A stretch of 64,000 nucleotides of DNA from an uncultured Parabacteroides sp. (GTDB lineage: Bacteria; Bacteroidota; Bacteroidia; Bacteroidales; Tannerellaceae). Location of the stretch: contig NZ_CABUOD010000022.1 in assembly GCF_902493135.1 (NCBI RefSeq), forward strand, positions 17,224 to 81,223. The letters run 5' to 3'. This document shows, piece by piece, positions 17,095 through 26,627 of this stretch. Position 1 is the first letter of the stretch. Each line of letters begins with the position of its first letter. The notes beneath the pieces are model-generated. The model made no database searches. It saw nothing but the letters and a program-made list of their open reading frames with translations, and was not told the DNA's origin. A program made the position numbers and the translations under genes.

Positions 17095-18306
17095 TCAGAA
17101 AATTTCTTTCTCAATATCCCGTTTACGTTTCAGTGCCTCCAGATAGTAGTAATCGGCATAGTTCAACGGCACGTCTATTTCCGAATTATGAGGGATGCTG
17201 CCTACGGAATGCATCAGCAGGAAGTTCCCGTTCGTACCCAATGCAGCCCGGTAAGCCGGAGAAGCAAGAGCAACCATGATGCTGTCGGCATACGTTTTAT
17301 AGCCGGCTGCATCCGGTACATCCATCGTGCTGATCTCATAAAGGGCGGAAGCGATACAGGAAGCCGTCGAAACGTCACGTGGTTCGTTCGGGATGTTCGG
17401 AGCTGACATATCCCAGTAAGGAACCAGATCTTCCGGCATATTCTTCAGGTTCTTCATCATATTGAAAGTTTTCAAGGCCTGATCCAGATATTTACGATCT
17501 TTGGTTTCACGATAACAGACCGTATAGCCATAAATAGCCCATGCCTGTCCACGGCTCCAGATAGATTCGTCTGCATATCCCTGAGCCGTCTGGCGATGGC
17601 GCACTTTACCGTCCTTGATACTGTAATCGATCACATGGTAGCAACTTCCATCCGGACGGAAATGTTCCTGCATGGTACGGTCGGCATGTGACACCGCAAT
17701 CTTATAGAAAGAAGAGTCGCCGGACAAACGGGTTGCTTCGAACATCAACTCCAGGTTCATCATATTGTCGATGATAACCGGGCATTCCCATCCCCGTTCC
17801 GATTGCCATCCGCGTTCCACATCCCAGGACTGGATGATCCCGGCCGCCGGACGGAAACGGGTAGACAACGACTTGGCTGCCTGCACCATTACATCCTTAT
17901 AAGAAGGCGTTCCGGACAGACGTAAGCCATTCCCGAAACTGCAATTCACAATAAATCCGATATCATGATGCCAGGTAAGGTTCTTAGCTTCCTCTATGGC
18001 TTCCGTATATTTGGCGGCCAATGGCAGCAACGTGCTATCCCCTGTCAGTTCATACAAATACCAGACCGATCCGGGGAAAAAGCCGCTCCTCCAATCCGCA
18101 TATCCGCAATAGTAAACGGAACTGTCCGTTTTCAGCGTCACCGGGTTCAGGCATTTTCCACTCGCTTCGATCACACCGATTTCATTCCCTATTTGTGCAC
18201 GGGCAAAATCGATATTCTCGTCGATAAAACTTTTTTCCTCTGTTTTAGGGGCACCCGCACAAGATAGCAGAAATGCCGAAAAAGCAAATGCAATCAAATT
18301 TTTCAT
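17095..18306 (-). CDS. GH88 unsaturated glucuronyl hydrolase, lipoprotein
   Basis: 403 residues, normal family length. The lipoprotein signal is MKNLIAFAFSAFLLSC. The two catalytic Asp positions of GH88 are visible: HHDIGF (about residue 112) and VIIDNMMNLEL (about 179). RGQAWAIYGYTVCYRET and DVSTASCIASALYEIS complete the (alpha/alpha)6 barrel. The enzyme removes the 4,5-unsaturated uronic acid left at the non-reducing end by polysaccharide lyases, by hydrating the double bond. It follows the heparinase-like lyase by 10 bp, which fits a lyase-then-hydrolase order of action and implies a uronate-containing substrate. Confidence 0.92.
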   Translation of the reverse strand: MKNLIAFAFSAFLLSCAGAPKTEEKSFIDENIDFARAQIGNEIGVIEASGKCLNPVTLKTDSSVYYCGYADWRSGFFPGSVWYLYELTGDSTLLPLAAKYTEAIEEAKNLTWHHDIGFIVNCSFGNGLRLSGTPSYKDVMVQAAKSLSTRFRPAAGIIQSWDVERGWQSERGWECPVIIDNMMNLELMFEATRLSGDSSFYKIAVSHADRTMQEHFRPDGSCYHVIDYSIKDGKVRHRQTAQGYADESIWSRGQAWAIYGYTVCYRETKDRKYLDQALKTFNMMKNLKNMPEDLVPYWDMSAPNIPNEPRDVSTASCIASALYEISTMDVPDAAGYKTYADSIMVALASPAYRAALGTNGNFLLMHSVGSIPHNSEIDVPLNYADYYYLEALKRKRDIEKEIF

Positions 18307-18316
18307 CGTGTATCAA

Positions 18317-20263
18317 TTATTTTATTGTTGTTATTGTATAAGAATAAGAACCGGAAAGCGGTCGCTTCCTGGCGTTCAACGATAGGCGGTAGATCTGTTC
18401 GCCCCATACGTTCGACAATCGGGGATCGTCCAGCCTTACCGTCTCGATAGCAGGAACAAAGGCCTCCTTATTATACGTCATCCGGGCTTTCTCGCCGTTC
18501 ACTTCAACGGTCACGACTCCCGGAACAGAAATATCCACTTTCCCCCAAGTGAGGAAATTGATCTGATTCGGTCGATCCGCCTTGTCCAAAGAGAATGAAT
18601 CTTCTATTTTCAAAGAATTCTTTCCCAACTGGTACGAACGGACCCACTTCTTTACATTCGCTTCTGCCGGATAAGCTGTCGCAATATTTGCAGAGAAATA
18701 CATGCGCTTCGGATCGAACCGCACATCCGTAGCCTTATATTCCGAACCGAACTGCTCCGGCACACCATTAATCATAGGCAGGTTATGATAATTGCTCTGC
18801 ATCGTCCAGATAGAATAGCGTTCGGAACTGAATGTCTGGCGGGTATAAGTCCCGACCCCGGCATCGATAAAGACAGGCGTTGTATTTAAGTAAAGGGAGA
18901 AGGTTCCTACATCATTATGATTATGGCTTTCATTATTATAGCCACCTTTCGTTGCCACGAAAAAGCCGTTCTTGTTGGTCATATAGCAAAATTCGGTTTC
19001 CGGATACCAGGAATAGCCGGGGAACTGAACGGCTGCATCCTCCTTTTCAAACTCATTTTTCACTAAGATCGTTTGCAGGACACGGAAAACATCCGTCCCA
19101 AAAGGAGTGCTGCTTTTTACCGATTTGCTTGCCTTTGCTTCTTTGTCAAGATAAGCGGCATAATGCATCATCAAATCGCTACCGACCGCTTTCCCATAAC
19201 GGTAAATCAGTGAAGCATCCCCGCCACCTCTTGCTGAAGCATCTGCAAAATTGACAACCCATCCGTTACCGACATACGAACGGACAATATATTCTCCCAT
19301 ATTCTGAATCATATGCTGATCGAATATGGATATTTTACCACCGGTCCCGTCATAAAGCATCTGCAAATAATCGTACATCTTTCCGGCAGCATGTCCCCAG
19401 TAGGAAGGCCCTTCTTCACAACCTCCGTCACCATGGGTATAGTTGATGAAATGGTCCACAGAAGTCATCGTCCGGTAAACCGCTTTCGCCAATTTATCCC
19501 GGTCATTTTCGAGCAGGAAGAAACATTGCAGCACATTGAAGTTACACCACGGGTTCCAGTTATTCACCAATCCGCCGGGTTTCAGGTGGAACGCCATCCA
19601 CCAGAAATGATCTTCATTCATGTAGGTATCGAGGATACGGACTTGCAATTCATGCCGCAGCCTTTTTGAAATCAAGTGATTTTTCTTGTCGAAAGAAGGT
19701 TTCAGGAAATAATAAATCCAAGACAACTGGGAGGCCAGGTTTCCCGAACCCAAGTCGATCACATGTTCTTCATAACTCGGAAAACATCCTCCGATCTTCT
19801 GTAATCCCAAATGGGCCGACAACGCCCAACTTGTCATTTCACAGCTGACAAAAACGCCATTGATAATCTGGTCGACAAAGCGTCCCTTTCCTTCGGCCAT
19901 CTCTGCCATAAACAAACTTCCGAGTGCGGAATTGTTCTGTCCAAACGGGTTCTCCATTATCGTCCGGCTACCGCTCCGTCCATATTCCAGATAATCGGTT
20001 GCCTTTACAATCTTCCATTCATAATCCAGGAAACTTTCTCCTTTCCGGATATAATCGTCTTTATAATCGCCAAGGAACTTATCCCAACCGACCCGGTCGG
20101 AATAATCAGGATAAGGCACCCACTTCTGCCCCATTATCAACGCGGATTTGACCTTCTCAAAATCGGCCTCCTTCTGCAACAAGTCGCGTTTTTCGTACGC
20201 GTGCAAGTGTGCAACTGTCCAAAGCAACAGGCACACGATTGTGATGAATCGTTGTGTTCTCAT
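18317..20263 (-). CDS. Heparinase II/III-like polysaccharide lyase (PUL1 left arm)
   Basis: 648 residues with signal peptide MRTQRFITIVCLLLWTVAHLHA. The N-terminal (alpha/alpha) toroid holds NWNPWCNFNVLQCFFLL and GDGGCEEGPSYWGHA. The C-terminal beta-sandwich begins with ESHNHNDVGTFSLYLN, the metal-site motif of the Hepar_II_III family, then FIDAGVGTYTRQTFSSERYS. Related CAZy families are PL12, PL21, PL33 and PL35; the exact one cannot be fixed by eye. It cleaves uronic-acid polysaccharide by beta-elimination. It is clearly paralogous to the lyase at 33198-35123. First gene of an operon with GH88, GH16 and the phosphodiesterase, driven by its own promoter with two 22-bp-spaced boxes. Confidence 0.88.
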   Translation of the reverse strand: MRTQRFITIVCLLLWTVAHLHAYEKRDLLQKEADFEKVKSALIMGQKWVPYPDYSDRVGWDKFLGDYKDDYIRKGESFLDYEWKIVKATDYLEYGRSGSRTIMENPFGQNNSALGSLFMAEMAEGKGRFVDQIINGVFVSCEMTSWALSAHLGLQKIGGCFPSYEEHVIDLGSGNLASQLSWIYYFLKPSFDKKNHLISKRLRHELQVRILDTYMNEDHFWWMAFHLKPGGLVNNWNPWCNFNVLQCFFLLENDRDKLAKAVYRTMTSVDHFINYTHGDGGCEEGPSYWGHAAGKMYDYLQMLYDGTGGKISIFDQHMIQNMGEYIVRSYVGNGWVVNFADASARGGGDASLIYRYGKAVGSDLMMHYAAYLDKEAKASKSVKSSTPFGTDVFRVLQTILVKNEFEKEDAAVQFPGYSWYPETEFCYMTNKNGFFVATKGGYNNESHNHNDVGTFSLYLNTTPVFIDAGVGTYTRQTFSSERYSIWTMQSNYHNLPMINGVPEQFGSEYKATDVRFDPKRMYFSANIATAYPAEANVKKWVRSYQLGKNSLKIEDSFSLDKADRPNQINFLTWGKVDISVPGVVTVEVNGEKARMTYNKEAFVPAIETVRLDDPRLSNVWGEQIYRLSLNARKRPLSGSYSYTITTIK

Positions 20264-20284
20264 AGGTATTATTTTTCAATATCA

Positions 20285-20292
20285 CAAAATTA
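20285..20292 (-). promoter_or_regulatory. -7 box TAATTTTG of the left lyase operon
   Basis: TAATTTTG on the minus strand, 22 bp before the ATG at 20263. No TTTG is found at -33; in its place lie the boxes at 20311-20352, as expected for an activator-dependent promoter. Confidence 0.65.
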
Positions 20293-20310
20293 TAAGTACC
20301 ATCTATGGGA

Positions 20311-20352
20311 TACGGACATATTCATCCAATTCATGTGCACTGATTGTCCAAT
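20311..20352 (-). promoter_or_regulatory. Tandem regulator boxes upstream of the left lyase
   Basis: Minus-strand boxes ATTGGACAATCAGTGCACAT and ATTGGATGAATATGTCCGTA are direct repeats 22 bp apart. Near-matches, also 22 bp apart, lie upstream of the GH2 gene at 38947-38988. In both places the proximal box starts 19 bp from the -7 box. Candidate binding site of the AraC-type domain of the hybrid regulator. Confidence 0.6.
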
Positions 20353-20387
20353 GACAAAATTTTAAGCCTATTGTTCAAAAAAAATAA

Positions 20388-20430
20388 GATGGCTTTGGTT
20401 TCCGATCTTACGATCTCAACCAAAGCCATC
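20388..20430 (-). terminator. Terminator of the left SusC-SusD operon
   Basis: GATGGCTTTGGTT and AACCAAAGCCATC form a perfect 13-bp stem followed by TTATTTTTTTT on the minus strand. It separates SusD from the lyase operon. Confidence 0.92.
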
Positions 20431-20466
20431 AAACAAAACTTATATTGAAAATATATACCTATTCGA

Positions 20467-22260
20467 TTAATTTATCCAACCATCATTCTGAATCAAATTA
20501 TCATTCATTTCACATTCTGTTGTAGGAATAGGCCATACATAAATATGGTCGCCTGCCCAAGAATATGGATTGACAATCGTACCCCAGATTTCTTTGGATC
20601 CATTGCCGGCCTTACACCAATCACCCATCGTTCTCCAACGCATTTCGTCATAGAGATTGACCCCTTCCAAAGGCAGTTCCCAACGACGTTCGTTACGGAT
20701 ACGAGTGCGCATGTCATTCTGACCGCTCACATAAGTAGGCTTGCCCGGATCCGTTGTCTGCAATAAAGCAGCACCTGCTCTCTGACGAACTGCATTAACC
20801 AAATCGACAGCTTCTTGTTTGAACCCTTGTTCGTTGATTGCTTCAGCCAACATCAAAACAACATCTGCATAACGGATCAACGGATAATCCGTAGGGCAAT
20901 ATTCACGATTCGAAGTTTCAGAAGCGCCTTCTGCTACAAATTTACGATACAAATAATAGAAGTAGGTCTGACAGTCCGTTCTCAACTCAAAAGGTGCAGC
21001 CTCATCAGATTGAGTAGTCGGCCAACGCATTGTGTATGTATATTCATTTGAACCAATAGCTCCTCTGTATTCAGAATACGGAGTAATAACCGTAGCTTCC
21101 AAACGTGGGTCACGGTTTTCATACGCTTTACGTAAACGAGCTTCATTACCTGAAGGTAAATATTTAGACATATCGGCACCATTTGCAATTGCCTGTTTAA
21201 ATCCTATACGCAATTTATCTTTTATTTCATCCGGATACGTCTCCCATTCTCCTACAGTATCACGTAAGAAAAAGACAACTCTTTCAAGCGGTGTCATTTC
21301 ATTATACCCCGGCAAGAAGTCATTCCAATTAAAAGGCTTTCCATCTGCACATTCAAATGATTCCACCCAATGAACACTCGGCAAATAACTATTCCAGCAA
21401 GAACCGAAAGAGACACGAGATCCCAGCCAAAACTCTGTTTTAGAACCATAGCCGCTAACACCAATATTCTGTTCAGAAAAAATCATTTCATCACAATCTT
21501 CATTCGCTTCTTTAAACAATTGCTTGTATTCACCTTGAAACAAAGCAAATCCTAATTCTCCGACTTTACGTAATGCTTTTTCTGCATTGGGATAATCTTT
21601 CATCCACATATACGTCTGTCCCATCAACGCATAAGCAGCTCCTTTTGTGGCACGACCATAGTTTGGATCACCGGCCGTATATTTGTTTGGCAAATTAGCG
21701 CTATTGACACAATCATTCAGATCGGAAAGAATTACTTCCCAAACTTTATCGGCTGTTTCACGTGCATTCGTACATTCGCTGTCTTCCACCGGTTCCAAAT
21801 AAACAGGAACACCTTGGAATACGCGATTCAAACGGAAATAATAATAAGCACGGAGAAACTTAGATTCTGCCATCAAACGATCTTTCTTCGCTTCATCAAT
21901 CGGAGCACCTGGCAAATTAAATATAGCATCATTTGCACGATGAATACCTTCGTACAGCTGTTTCCAAGTATCAGAGAACAAACTGTTGCTGGCTGTAACC
22001 GTACCATTCAACAATGCTTGAGGATCACGAGCCTGCCCGGCAAATCCCATCGCATCTTGGGTAAACATTTCATGTGCTACTTTAGCCTCACGTAAAGTAG
22101 CATAAATACCGTTTACTCCCATGTCGCACATCGTTTCGTTGCCCCACATGGTTTCAGACCCGACCTTGTCATAGGGATTTGTATCCAACAAATCAGGTTT
22201 ACAAGCTGTCATGACAGAAGCGACAGCTGCAATAACTAATATATTATTAACTAATTTCAT
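20467..22260 (-). CDS. SusD/RagB-like glycan-binding lipoprotein (PUL1 left arm)
   Basis: 597 residues. The lipoprotein signal is MKLVNNILVIAAVASVMTAC. The SusD_RagB fold is shown by the helical N-terminal region (LMAESKFLRAYYYFRLNRVFQGVPVYLEP) and the C-terminal LRKAYENRDPRLEATVI and MRTRIRNERRWELPLEGVNLYDEMRW. It caps the SusC barrel on the cell surface and captures oligosaccharide. It begins 11 bp after SusC. It is alignable with the SusD at 31384, including CWNSYLPSVHWVESFECADGKPFNWND versus the right-arm CWNNVMAATDFVDSYEWTDGHPFDWNE. Confidence 0.95.
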   Translation of the reverse strand: MKLVNNILVIAAVASVMTACKPDLLDTNPYDKVGSETMWGNETMCDMGVNGIYATLREAKVAHEMFTQDAMGFAGQARDPQALLNGTVTASNSLFSDTWKQLYEGIHRANDAIFNLPGAPIDEAKKDRLMAESKFLRAYYYFRLNRVFQGVPVYLEPVEDSECTNARETADKVWEVILSDLNDCVNSANLPNKYTAGDPNYGRATKGAAYALMGQTYMWMKDYPNAEKALRKVGELGFALFQGEYKQLFKEANEDCDEMIFSEQNIGVSGYGSKTEFWLGSRVSFGSCWNSYLPSVHWVESFECADGKPFNWNDFLPGYNEMTPLERVVFFLRDTVGEWETYPDEIKDKLRIGFKQAIANGADMSKYLPSGNEARLRKAYENRDPRLEATVITPYSEYRGAIGSNEYTYTMRWPTTQSDEAAPFELRTDCQTYFYYLYRKFVAEGASETSNREYCPTDYPLIRYADVVLMLAEAINEQGFKQEAVDLVNAVRQRAGAALLQTTDPGKPTYVSGQNDMRTRIRNERRWELPLEGVNLYDEMRWRTMGDWCKAGNGSKEIWGTIVNPYSWAGDHIYVWPIPTTECEMNDNLIQNDGWIN

Positions 22261-22271
22261 GTTTTCTTTAA

Positions 22272-25200
22272 TTAGAATGTTACGTTAATACCTGCTGCAA
22301 ATTGACGTAATGACGGATAATTGGTATTAGCACCCATTTCCGGGTCTTGTCCTGGGAATGAAGTGATAGTAAACAAGTTTTCACCCGATACATAAACCCG
22401 TACTCTCTCTGCAAATATTTTAGAAACGATATTTGCTGGCAACGTATAGCCAATCGTCAAGTTTTTCAATTTCAGATAAGATGCATTGTACAAGTAGAAG
22501 TTACTTGTCTGACGACTCTGTTTGTTACTTTCGTCAACCAAACGGGGAAAATAAGCATTCAAATTGGTTCTCGGATCATTCGGATTTGCAGGATCATAGA
22601 AATAGTGGTCATTAGCAACCCGTTCAGAAACAGCACATCCATTTCTGATGGAGACGCTGTTATATGGAGATTCTTCCCAATAAAGGTCGAAACCTCCATT
22701 ACCTGCCCACAACATACTCAAGTCAAATCCTTTCCAACCAGCACTGATGTTGATACCATATCCAAACTTCGGCATGGCAGAAGAACCTTGGAATGTATAG
22801 TCGTATGAACTACCGTATATTCCGTCACCATTGACATCCGCATAAATCAAATCACCGTAATTTATCTTGGTCGGTCCAACGCCATTGTTAGGTTGGAACT
22901 GATAGCCAGCATCCATCATTGCCTGCAACCATTTCATATCTTGTTCCGTACGGATCATACCGTCTCTCGGACCTCCATTGACATTTACAGTTCCATCACT
23001 GTTAAAATGGGAACCGTTACCGGAATATGTATTCAAAGTATAGTATTCTTTGATAGGATGTCCTTCAACAATACGACCGTTATCTTTAGACACCGATACT
23101 TCACCTATATTAGATTGCCATACTTTTTGACCATCTTTCTCTACCCAACCGGCTTTATATTCACCCAAATATTTGGAAACTTCATTATGGTTGTAAGAGA
23201 AGTTAGCCGATACAGCATAGTCGAACTCTCCGATCTTATCTTTCCAACCTAATGTCATTTCAACACCTCGGTTAGTCACTTCCGCCGTATTCATGGTCGG
23301 AGGCGTCTTGATACCCATTGTCAAATGCAGGTTCGGAGTCGTCAAGATACCATCCGTCACTTTATTATAGACATCGATTTCAGCAGTCAAACGATTGTTC
23401 AGGAAACCTGCATCGATACCGAAGTTGGTAACGGTCGTACCTTCCCATTCCAAACGGGTATTGCCAATTCGGTTCTGAGCCAGACCTGTCATTTGTTTTC
23501 CTCCGAAAGAATAATTATAAGTGGCATATGTAGCCTGATAACCATAATAATCCTGATAATTGTCTTTGTCTGTAATACGGTTATTACCGATCTGTCCCCA
23601 AGAGGCGCGAATCTTCAAATTGCTCAACCAGTCGATATTCTTCATAAAATCTTCTTCCGAAATACGCCATGCAGCAGAAAAAGAAGGGAAAATACCCCAA
23701 CGTGAGTCAGCATTAAAACGGGAAGAACCGTCATATCGGAAGTTTGCCTCAAACAAATATTTTGATTTGTAAGCATAGTTGAGACGACCGAATACAGAAC
23801 GTAAAGCTTCGTCTTTTGCAGTACCGGAACTTTTTATCATCTCCGTTGCACCGTCAGGAACATTGATACTCGGATCGATCAATCCTTTCTTTTCCTGTTT
23901 GTGCTCATATTGTTTGTAATAGTATTCATTATAACCGAGCATCACATTCAAATCATGATCTTCCTTGAATGTTTTGTCGTAACGAAGGATATTTTCCAAC
24001 GTATATGTTTCTTCTGCGTATGATTTCCAGGTCGTACTCATCTGATCGGGAGTCGTAGCAGTCGAACCGATGCTACCATCGCTGAACTTATACCGTGCAA
24101 CTGGAACTGTATGGGAATTATATTCATCAAAACGACGTCCATAGTTAAAATTGAAATCCCAACTCAAACCTTCCATGAACTTGATCTTCGAATACATTGT
24201 CGTGTTGAAACGTGAAGAACGGTCCTGACCATCCCTGCTTTTCAAATACATCCACATATTGTTGGCTGTAGCACTTTCTTCCGCAGCTTCAGGATATCCC
24301 AACTTTCCGTCATACATACCGATCAAGCCGGGAGTAGTTTGGCGAATAAAGTTTAACATCCCCGTATCGGCAAAGTTTCCCTGGTCCTTGTCGTTCATGA
24401 TTGCGTACGTACGAGTTCCCAACGTCAACCATTTCGTCACATTCGCTTCTACATTGGCACGCATAGTGTAACGCTTCAAGCCTGTGTTTTCAACCAAACC
24501 CGGATTATCCATATAACCCGCTGACAGCAAAAACGTAACCTTTTCACTACCTCCGTTGATAGACACGACGTGGTCTTGTACCAAATTGTTTTTATACATT
24601 TCTTCATTCCAGTCCGTATTCGGATAAGCCAACCAGTTCGGTACGCCATTTGCCGTTAAACCGTTCGGATCAGCATTAGCCGCTTCCCATGCGCTGATAG
24701 TCGATTGAGAGAAAATATCCCTGCTACTATCACCGGTGATATTATGATTCATCTCATTGATGATACGCATATGTTTCGGATAATCCGTGACAAAATCCAA
24801 CAAATTGGAGGGTTGAGCTACAGAAAAAGTACCGGAATAGGTCACACGTATTTTTTCTCGATTACCTTTCTTTGTCGTAATCAAAATAACACCATTGGCA
24901 GCACGTGAACCGTAAATAGCAGCAGAAGCCGCATCTTTCAAAACAGAAATAGATTCAATATCCTGTGGGTTGACAGCATCCATTGATGCTTCCATTCCGT
25001 CTACCAACACCAACGGGCTGGCATTATTCAACGTACCTGTACCACGGACACGAATCGTAGCACCATCATCGGTCGGGTTACCTTTACTTTGCATAACCTG
25101 CAAACCGGCAGACAAACCACCCAATGCCGACGATACATTTGTAATAGGACGGCTGGCTGCCTGTTCCGAAAAATCGACAGAAGAAACAGCACCCGTCAGG

Positions 25201-25634
25201 TTCACTTTCTTCTGTGTACCATAACCAACAACCACAACCTCATCCAATGCTTGAGAATCTTCGGTTAGTTTAATGGTAAACGATTTTTGATTGTTTACCG
25301 GTATTTCTTGTTCTTTATATCCGATAAACGAAACGACTAAGATGGAATTAGGAGATACCTCCAAAGAGAAATTACCGTCCATATCGGTAATCGTACCATT
25401 GGTTGTTCCCTTTTCTACAACATTTGCCCCTGCGACCGGACCAAACTCGTCTTCTACTACACCCTTGATAGCGTGTTTAGTCTGTTGTGGCGAAGCGACA
25501 ACAGGGCTTGGTTCTATAGAACCAAATGCATCGGTAGAAGGATTAGCAGAAGCCATCCCGATTGATGCTAAGAGCATAGAAGCCCCTAAGAACATCGCTC
25601 TCGATACATAAAAGCATTTAAAATCTTTTGTCAT
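22272..25634 (-). CDS. SusC/RagA-like TonB-dependent outer-membrane transporter (PUL1 left arm)
   Basis: About 1120 residues from MTKDFKCFYVSRAMFLGAS, the start that matches its paralogue at 28136; a further upstream ATG at 25676 would add 14 residues with no support. A signal peptide is followed by a carboxypeptidase-regulatory-like domain (KGVVEDEFGPVAGANVVEKG), a plug with DEVVVVGYGTQKKVNLTGAV and IYGSRAANGVILITTKKG, and a beta-barrel ending in FAAGINVTF. It imports oligosaccharides released by surface enzymes, powered by TonB. The first 150 residues or so are nearly the same as in the right-arm SusC, while the barrels differ, suggesting related but distinct ligands. Confidence 0.95.
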   Translation of the reverse strand: MTKDFKCFYVSRAMFLGASMLLASIGMASANPSTDAFGSIEPSPVVASPQQTKHAIKGVVEDEFGPVAGANVVEKGTTNGTITDMDGNFSLEVSPNSILVVSFIGYKEQEIPVNNQKSFTIKLTEDSQALDEVVVVGYGTQKKVNLTGAVSSVDFSEQAASRPITNVSSALGGLSAGLQVMQSKGNPTDDGATIRVRGTGTLNNASPLVLVDGMEASMDAVNPQDIESISVLKDAASAAIYGSRAANGVILITTKKGNREKIRVTYSGTFSVAQPSNLLDFVTDYPKHMRIINEMNHNITGDSSRDIFSQSTISAWEAANADPNGLTANGVPNWLAYPNTDWNEEMYKNNLVQDHVVSINGGSEKVTFLLSAGYMDNPGLVENTGLKRYTMRANVEANVTKWLTLGTRTYAIMNDKDQGNFADTGMLNFIRQTTPGLIGMYDGKLGYPEAAEESATANNMWMYLKSRDGQDRSSRFNTTMYSKIKFMEGLSWDFNFNYGRRFDEYNSHTVPVARYKFSDGSIGSTATTPDQMSTTWKSYAEETYTLENILRYDKTFKEDHDLNVMLGYNEYYYKQYEHKQEKKGLIDPSINVPDGATEMIKSSGTAKDEALRSVFGRLNYAYKSKYLFEANFRYDGSSRFNADSRWGIFPSFSAAWRISEEDFMKNIDWLSNLKIRASWGQIGNNRITDKDNYQDYYGYQATYATYNYSFGGKQMTGLAQNRIGNTRLEWEGTTVTNFGIDAGFLNNRLTAEIDVYNKVTDGILTTPNLHLTMGIKTPPTMNTAEVTNRGVEMTLGWKDKIGEFDYAVSANFSYNHNEVSKYLGEYKAGWVEKDGQKVWQSNIGEVSVSKDNGRIVEGHPIKEYYTLNTYSGNGSHFNSDGTVNVNGGPRDGMIRTEQDMKWLQAMMDAGYQFQPNNGVGPTKINYGDLIYADVNGDGIYGSSYDYTFQGSSAMPKFGYGINISAGWKGFDLSMLWAGNGGFDLYWEESPYNSVSIRNGCAVSERVANDHYFYDPANPNDPRTNLNAYFPRLVDESNKQSRQTSNFYLYNASYLKLKNLTIGYTLPANIVSKIFAERVRVYVSGENLFTITSFPGQDPEMGANTNYPSLRQFAAGINVTF

Positions 25635-25723
25635 AATAACACCAGATTTGATTAGTAAATTAGATTTATAATTCATATTTCATTAAATTATCGTTTGTGT
25701 TTTTTACATGTTCAAAATATTAT

Positions 25724-25744
25724 CATAGTTCTTCAAGAACTATG
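25724..25744. promoter_or_regulatory. Perfect 21-bp palindrome upstream of left SusC
   Basis: CATAGTTCTT-C-AAGAACTATG, ten paired bases on each side of one centre base. It is centred about 100 bp before the SusC start. The same AGTTCTT-n-AAGAACT core lies upstream of the right SusC, followed in both by TTTTG and AAAAACACAA. Confidence 0.65.
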
Positions 25745-25802
25745 GTACTTCGTTATCATTTATGGTTCAATATTTGGCAGATTTGAAACTAAATGTCCCA
25801 CT

Positions 25803-25910
25803 AAAGAACTAGGTTCGCGGATGACGCGGATCGGGCGGATCTTAACGGATAAAATAATTAAAATCCGCTTTCATCCGTTTCATCCGCGTCATCCGCGAAC
25901 CTGGTTCTTT
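25803..25910. mobile_element. Palindromic extragenic element, AGAACCAGGT family, copy 1
   Basis: 108 bp with 29-bp terminal inverted repeats that differ at one position (AAAGAACTAGGTTCGCGGAT at the left). The interior has degenerate GCGGAT units. No reading frame is present. The family recurs at 36726-36843. Confidence 0.75.
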
Positions 25911-26050
25911 AATGTTTCAAATATTATTATATTCGTACCTTTTATTTGTGGCTGAACGGGAAGCTTATTGTATAATACCGGTTCTTTAACAACGAAATAC
26001 AATCTTTAATAATAGGGCTGAAATTCGGCTTTTTTGCGGGTAAAAAGGGC
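25911..26050. other. Non-coding stretch in the PUL1 centre
   Basis: No gene can be supported. ATTTGAAAC occurs on both sides of the element at 25803-25910 in inverted orientation, so an older, longer palindrome may underlie it. Confidence 0.4.
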
Positions 26051-26054
26051 TTTG

Positions 26055-26195
26055 TCGGCTGAGGTGCGCAGTTTTTTGCCACGAAGACGGTCATAATTGC
26101 TCTGAGATGCGCAGTGTATATAGCATGACGACCGTGCTGATGGCGACAAAGACGGTCGTAAGGGAAATGAAGACGGTCGTCGTGGCTGGAAAGCC
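26055..26195. repeat. Decayed tandem array with a 21-24 bp step, GACGGTCGT type
   Basis: GACGGTC at 26086, GACGACCGT at 26127, GACGGTCGT at 26151 and GACGGTCGT at 26172, with two diverged units GAG(G/A)TGCGCAG between and before them. Steps are near multiples of 21-22 bp but not exact. The dyad ACGGTCGT/ACGACCGT appears in both orientations. Confidence 0.5.
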
Positions 26196-26627
26196 CCGGA
26201 ATCGGTTTAAGATATACAGGAAATGTCCCGACTCTTTTTATTACAGGCGATTCTCCGGGAGTTCAGGTTTTCCAGAATATCCGTTCTTTCTCCTATCTGA
26301 TTGCAAAGAGACATCGTTTTTTCATTTTCCGCCTATGACGTTTTTTCAATCGTTACCAATTCCAGCTAAAAGCCGGCAAAAAGTCAAATCAAAACGATCC
26401 GGAATTTTACCCGAAATAGAATACGGGCCAATCTGGGGTTATTGTCATTTTATCATATATGAATCCATAACAGAAATAGATGTTCAATCTTTATCACATC
26501 ATGTATCATTGTCAGGAAAGGTAAAACTTACATTTGCCAATATCCGAAACATTCTTCCCGATCCGTTGTCCGTTTATAAATAATATGTATATTTGTGGAT
26601 CAAGTAATAACTAATAAAACAGTAACT
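26196..26627. other. Non-coding stretch before the nuclease gene
   Basis: An open frame at 26107-26583 crosses the repeat array, has no signal or recognisable domain and no neighbour link, and is not called. No other feature is supported apart from an A-rich leader just before the nuclease ATG. Confidence 0.4.

Noticed and set aside
26107..26583. A 158-residue open frame upstream of the nuclease
   Set aside because: Its first third is translated period-21/22 repeat, no domain or signal is visible, and composition is unlike the neighbouring genes.
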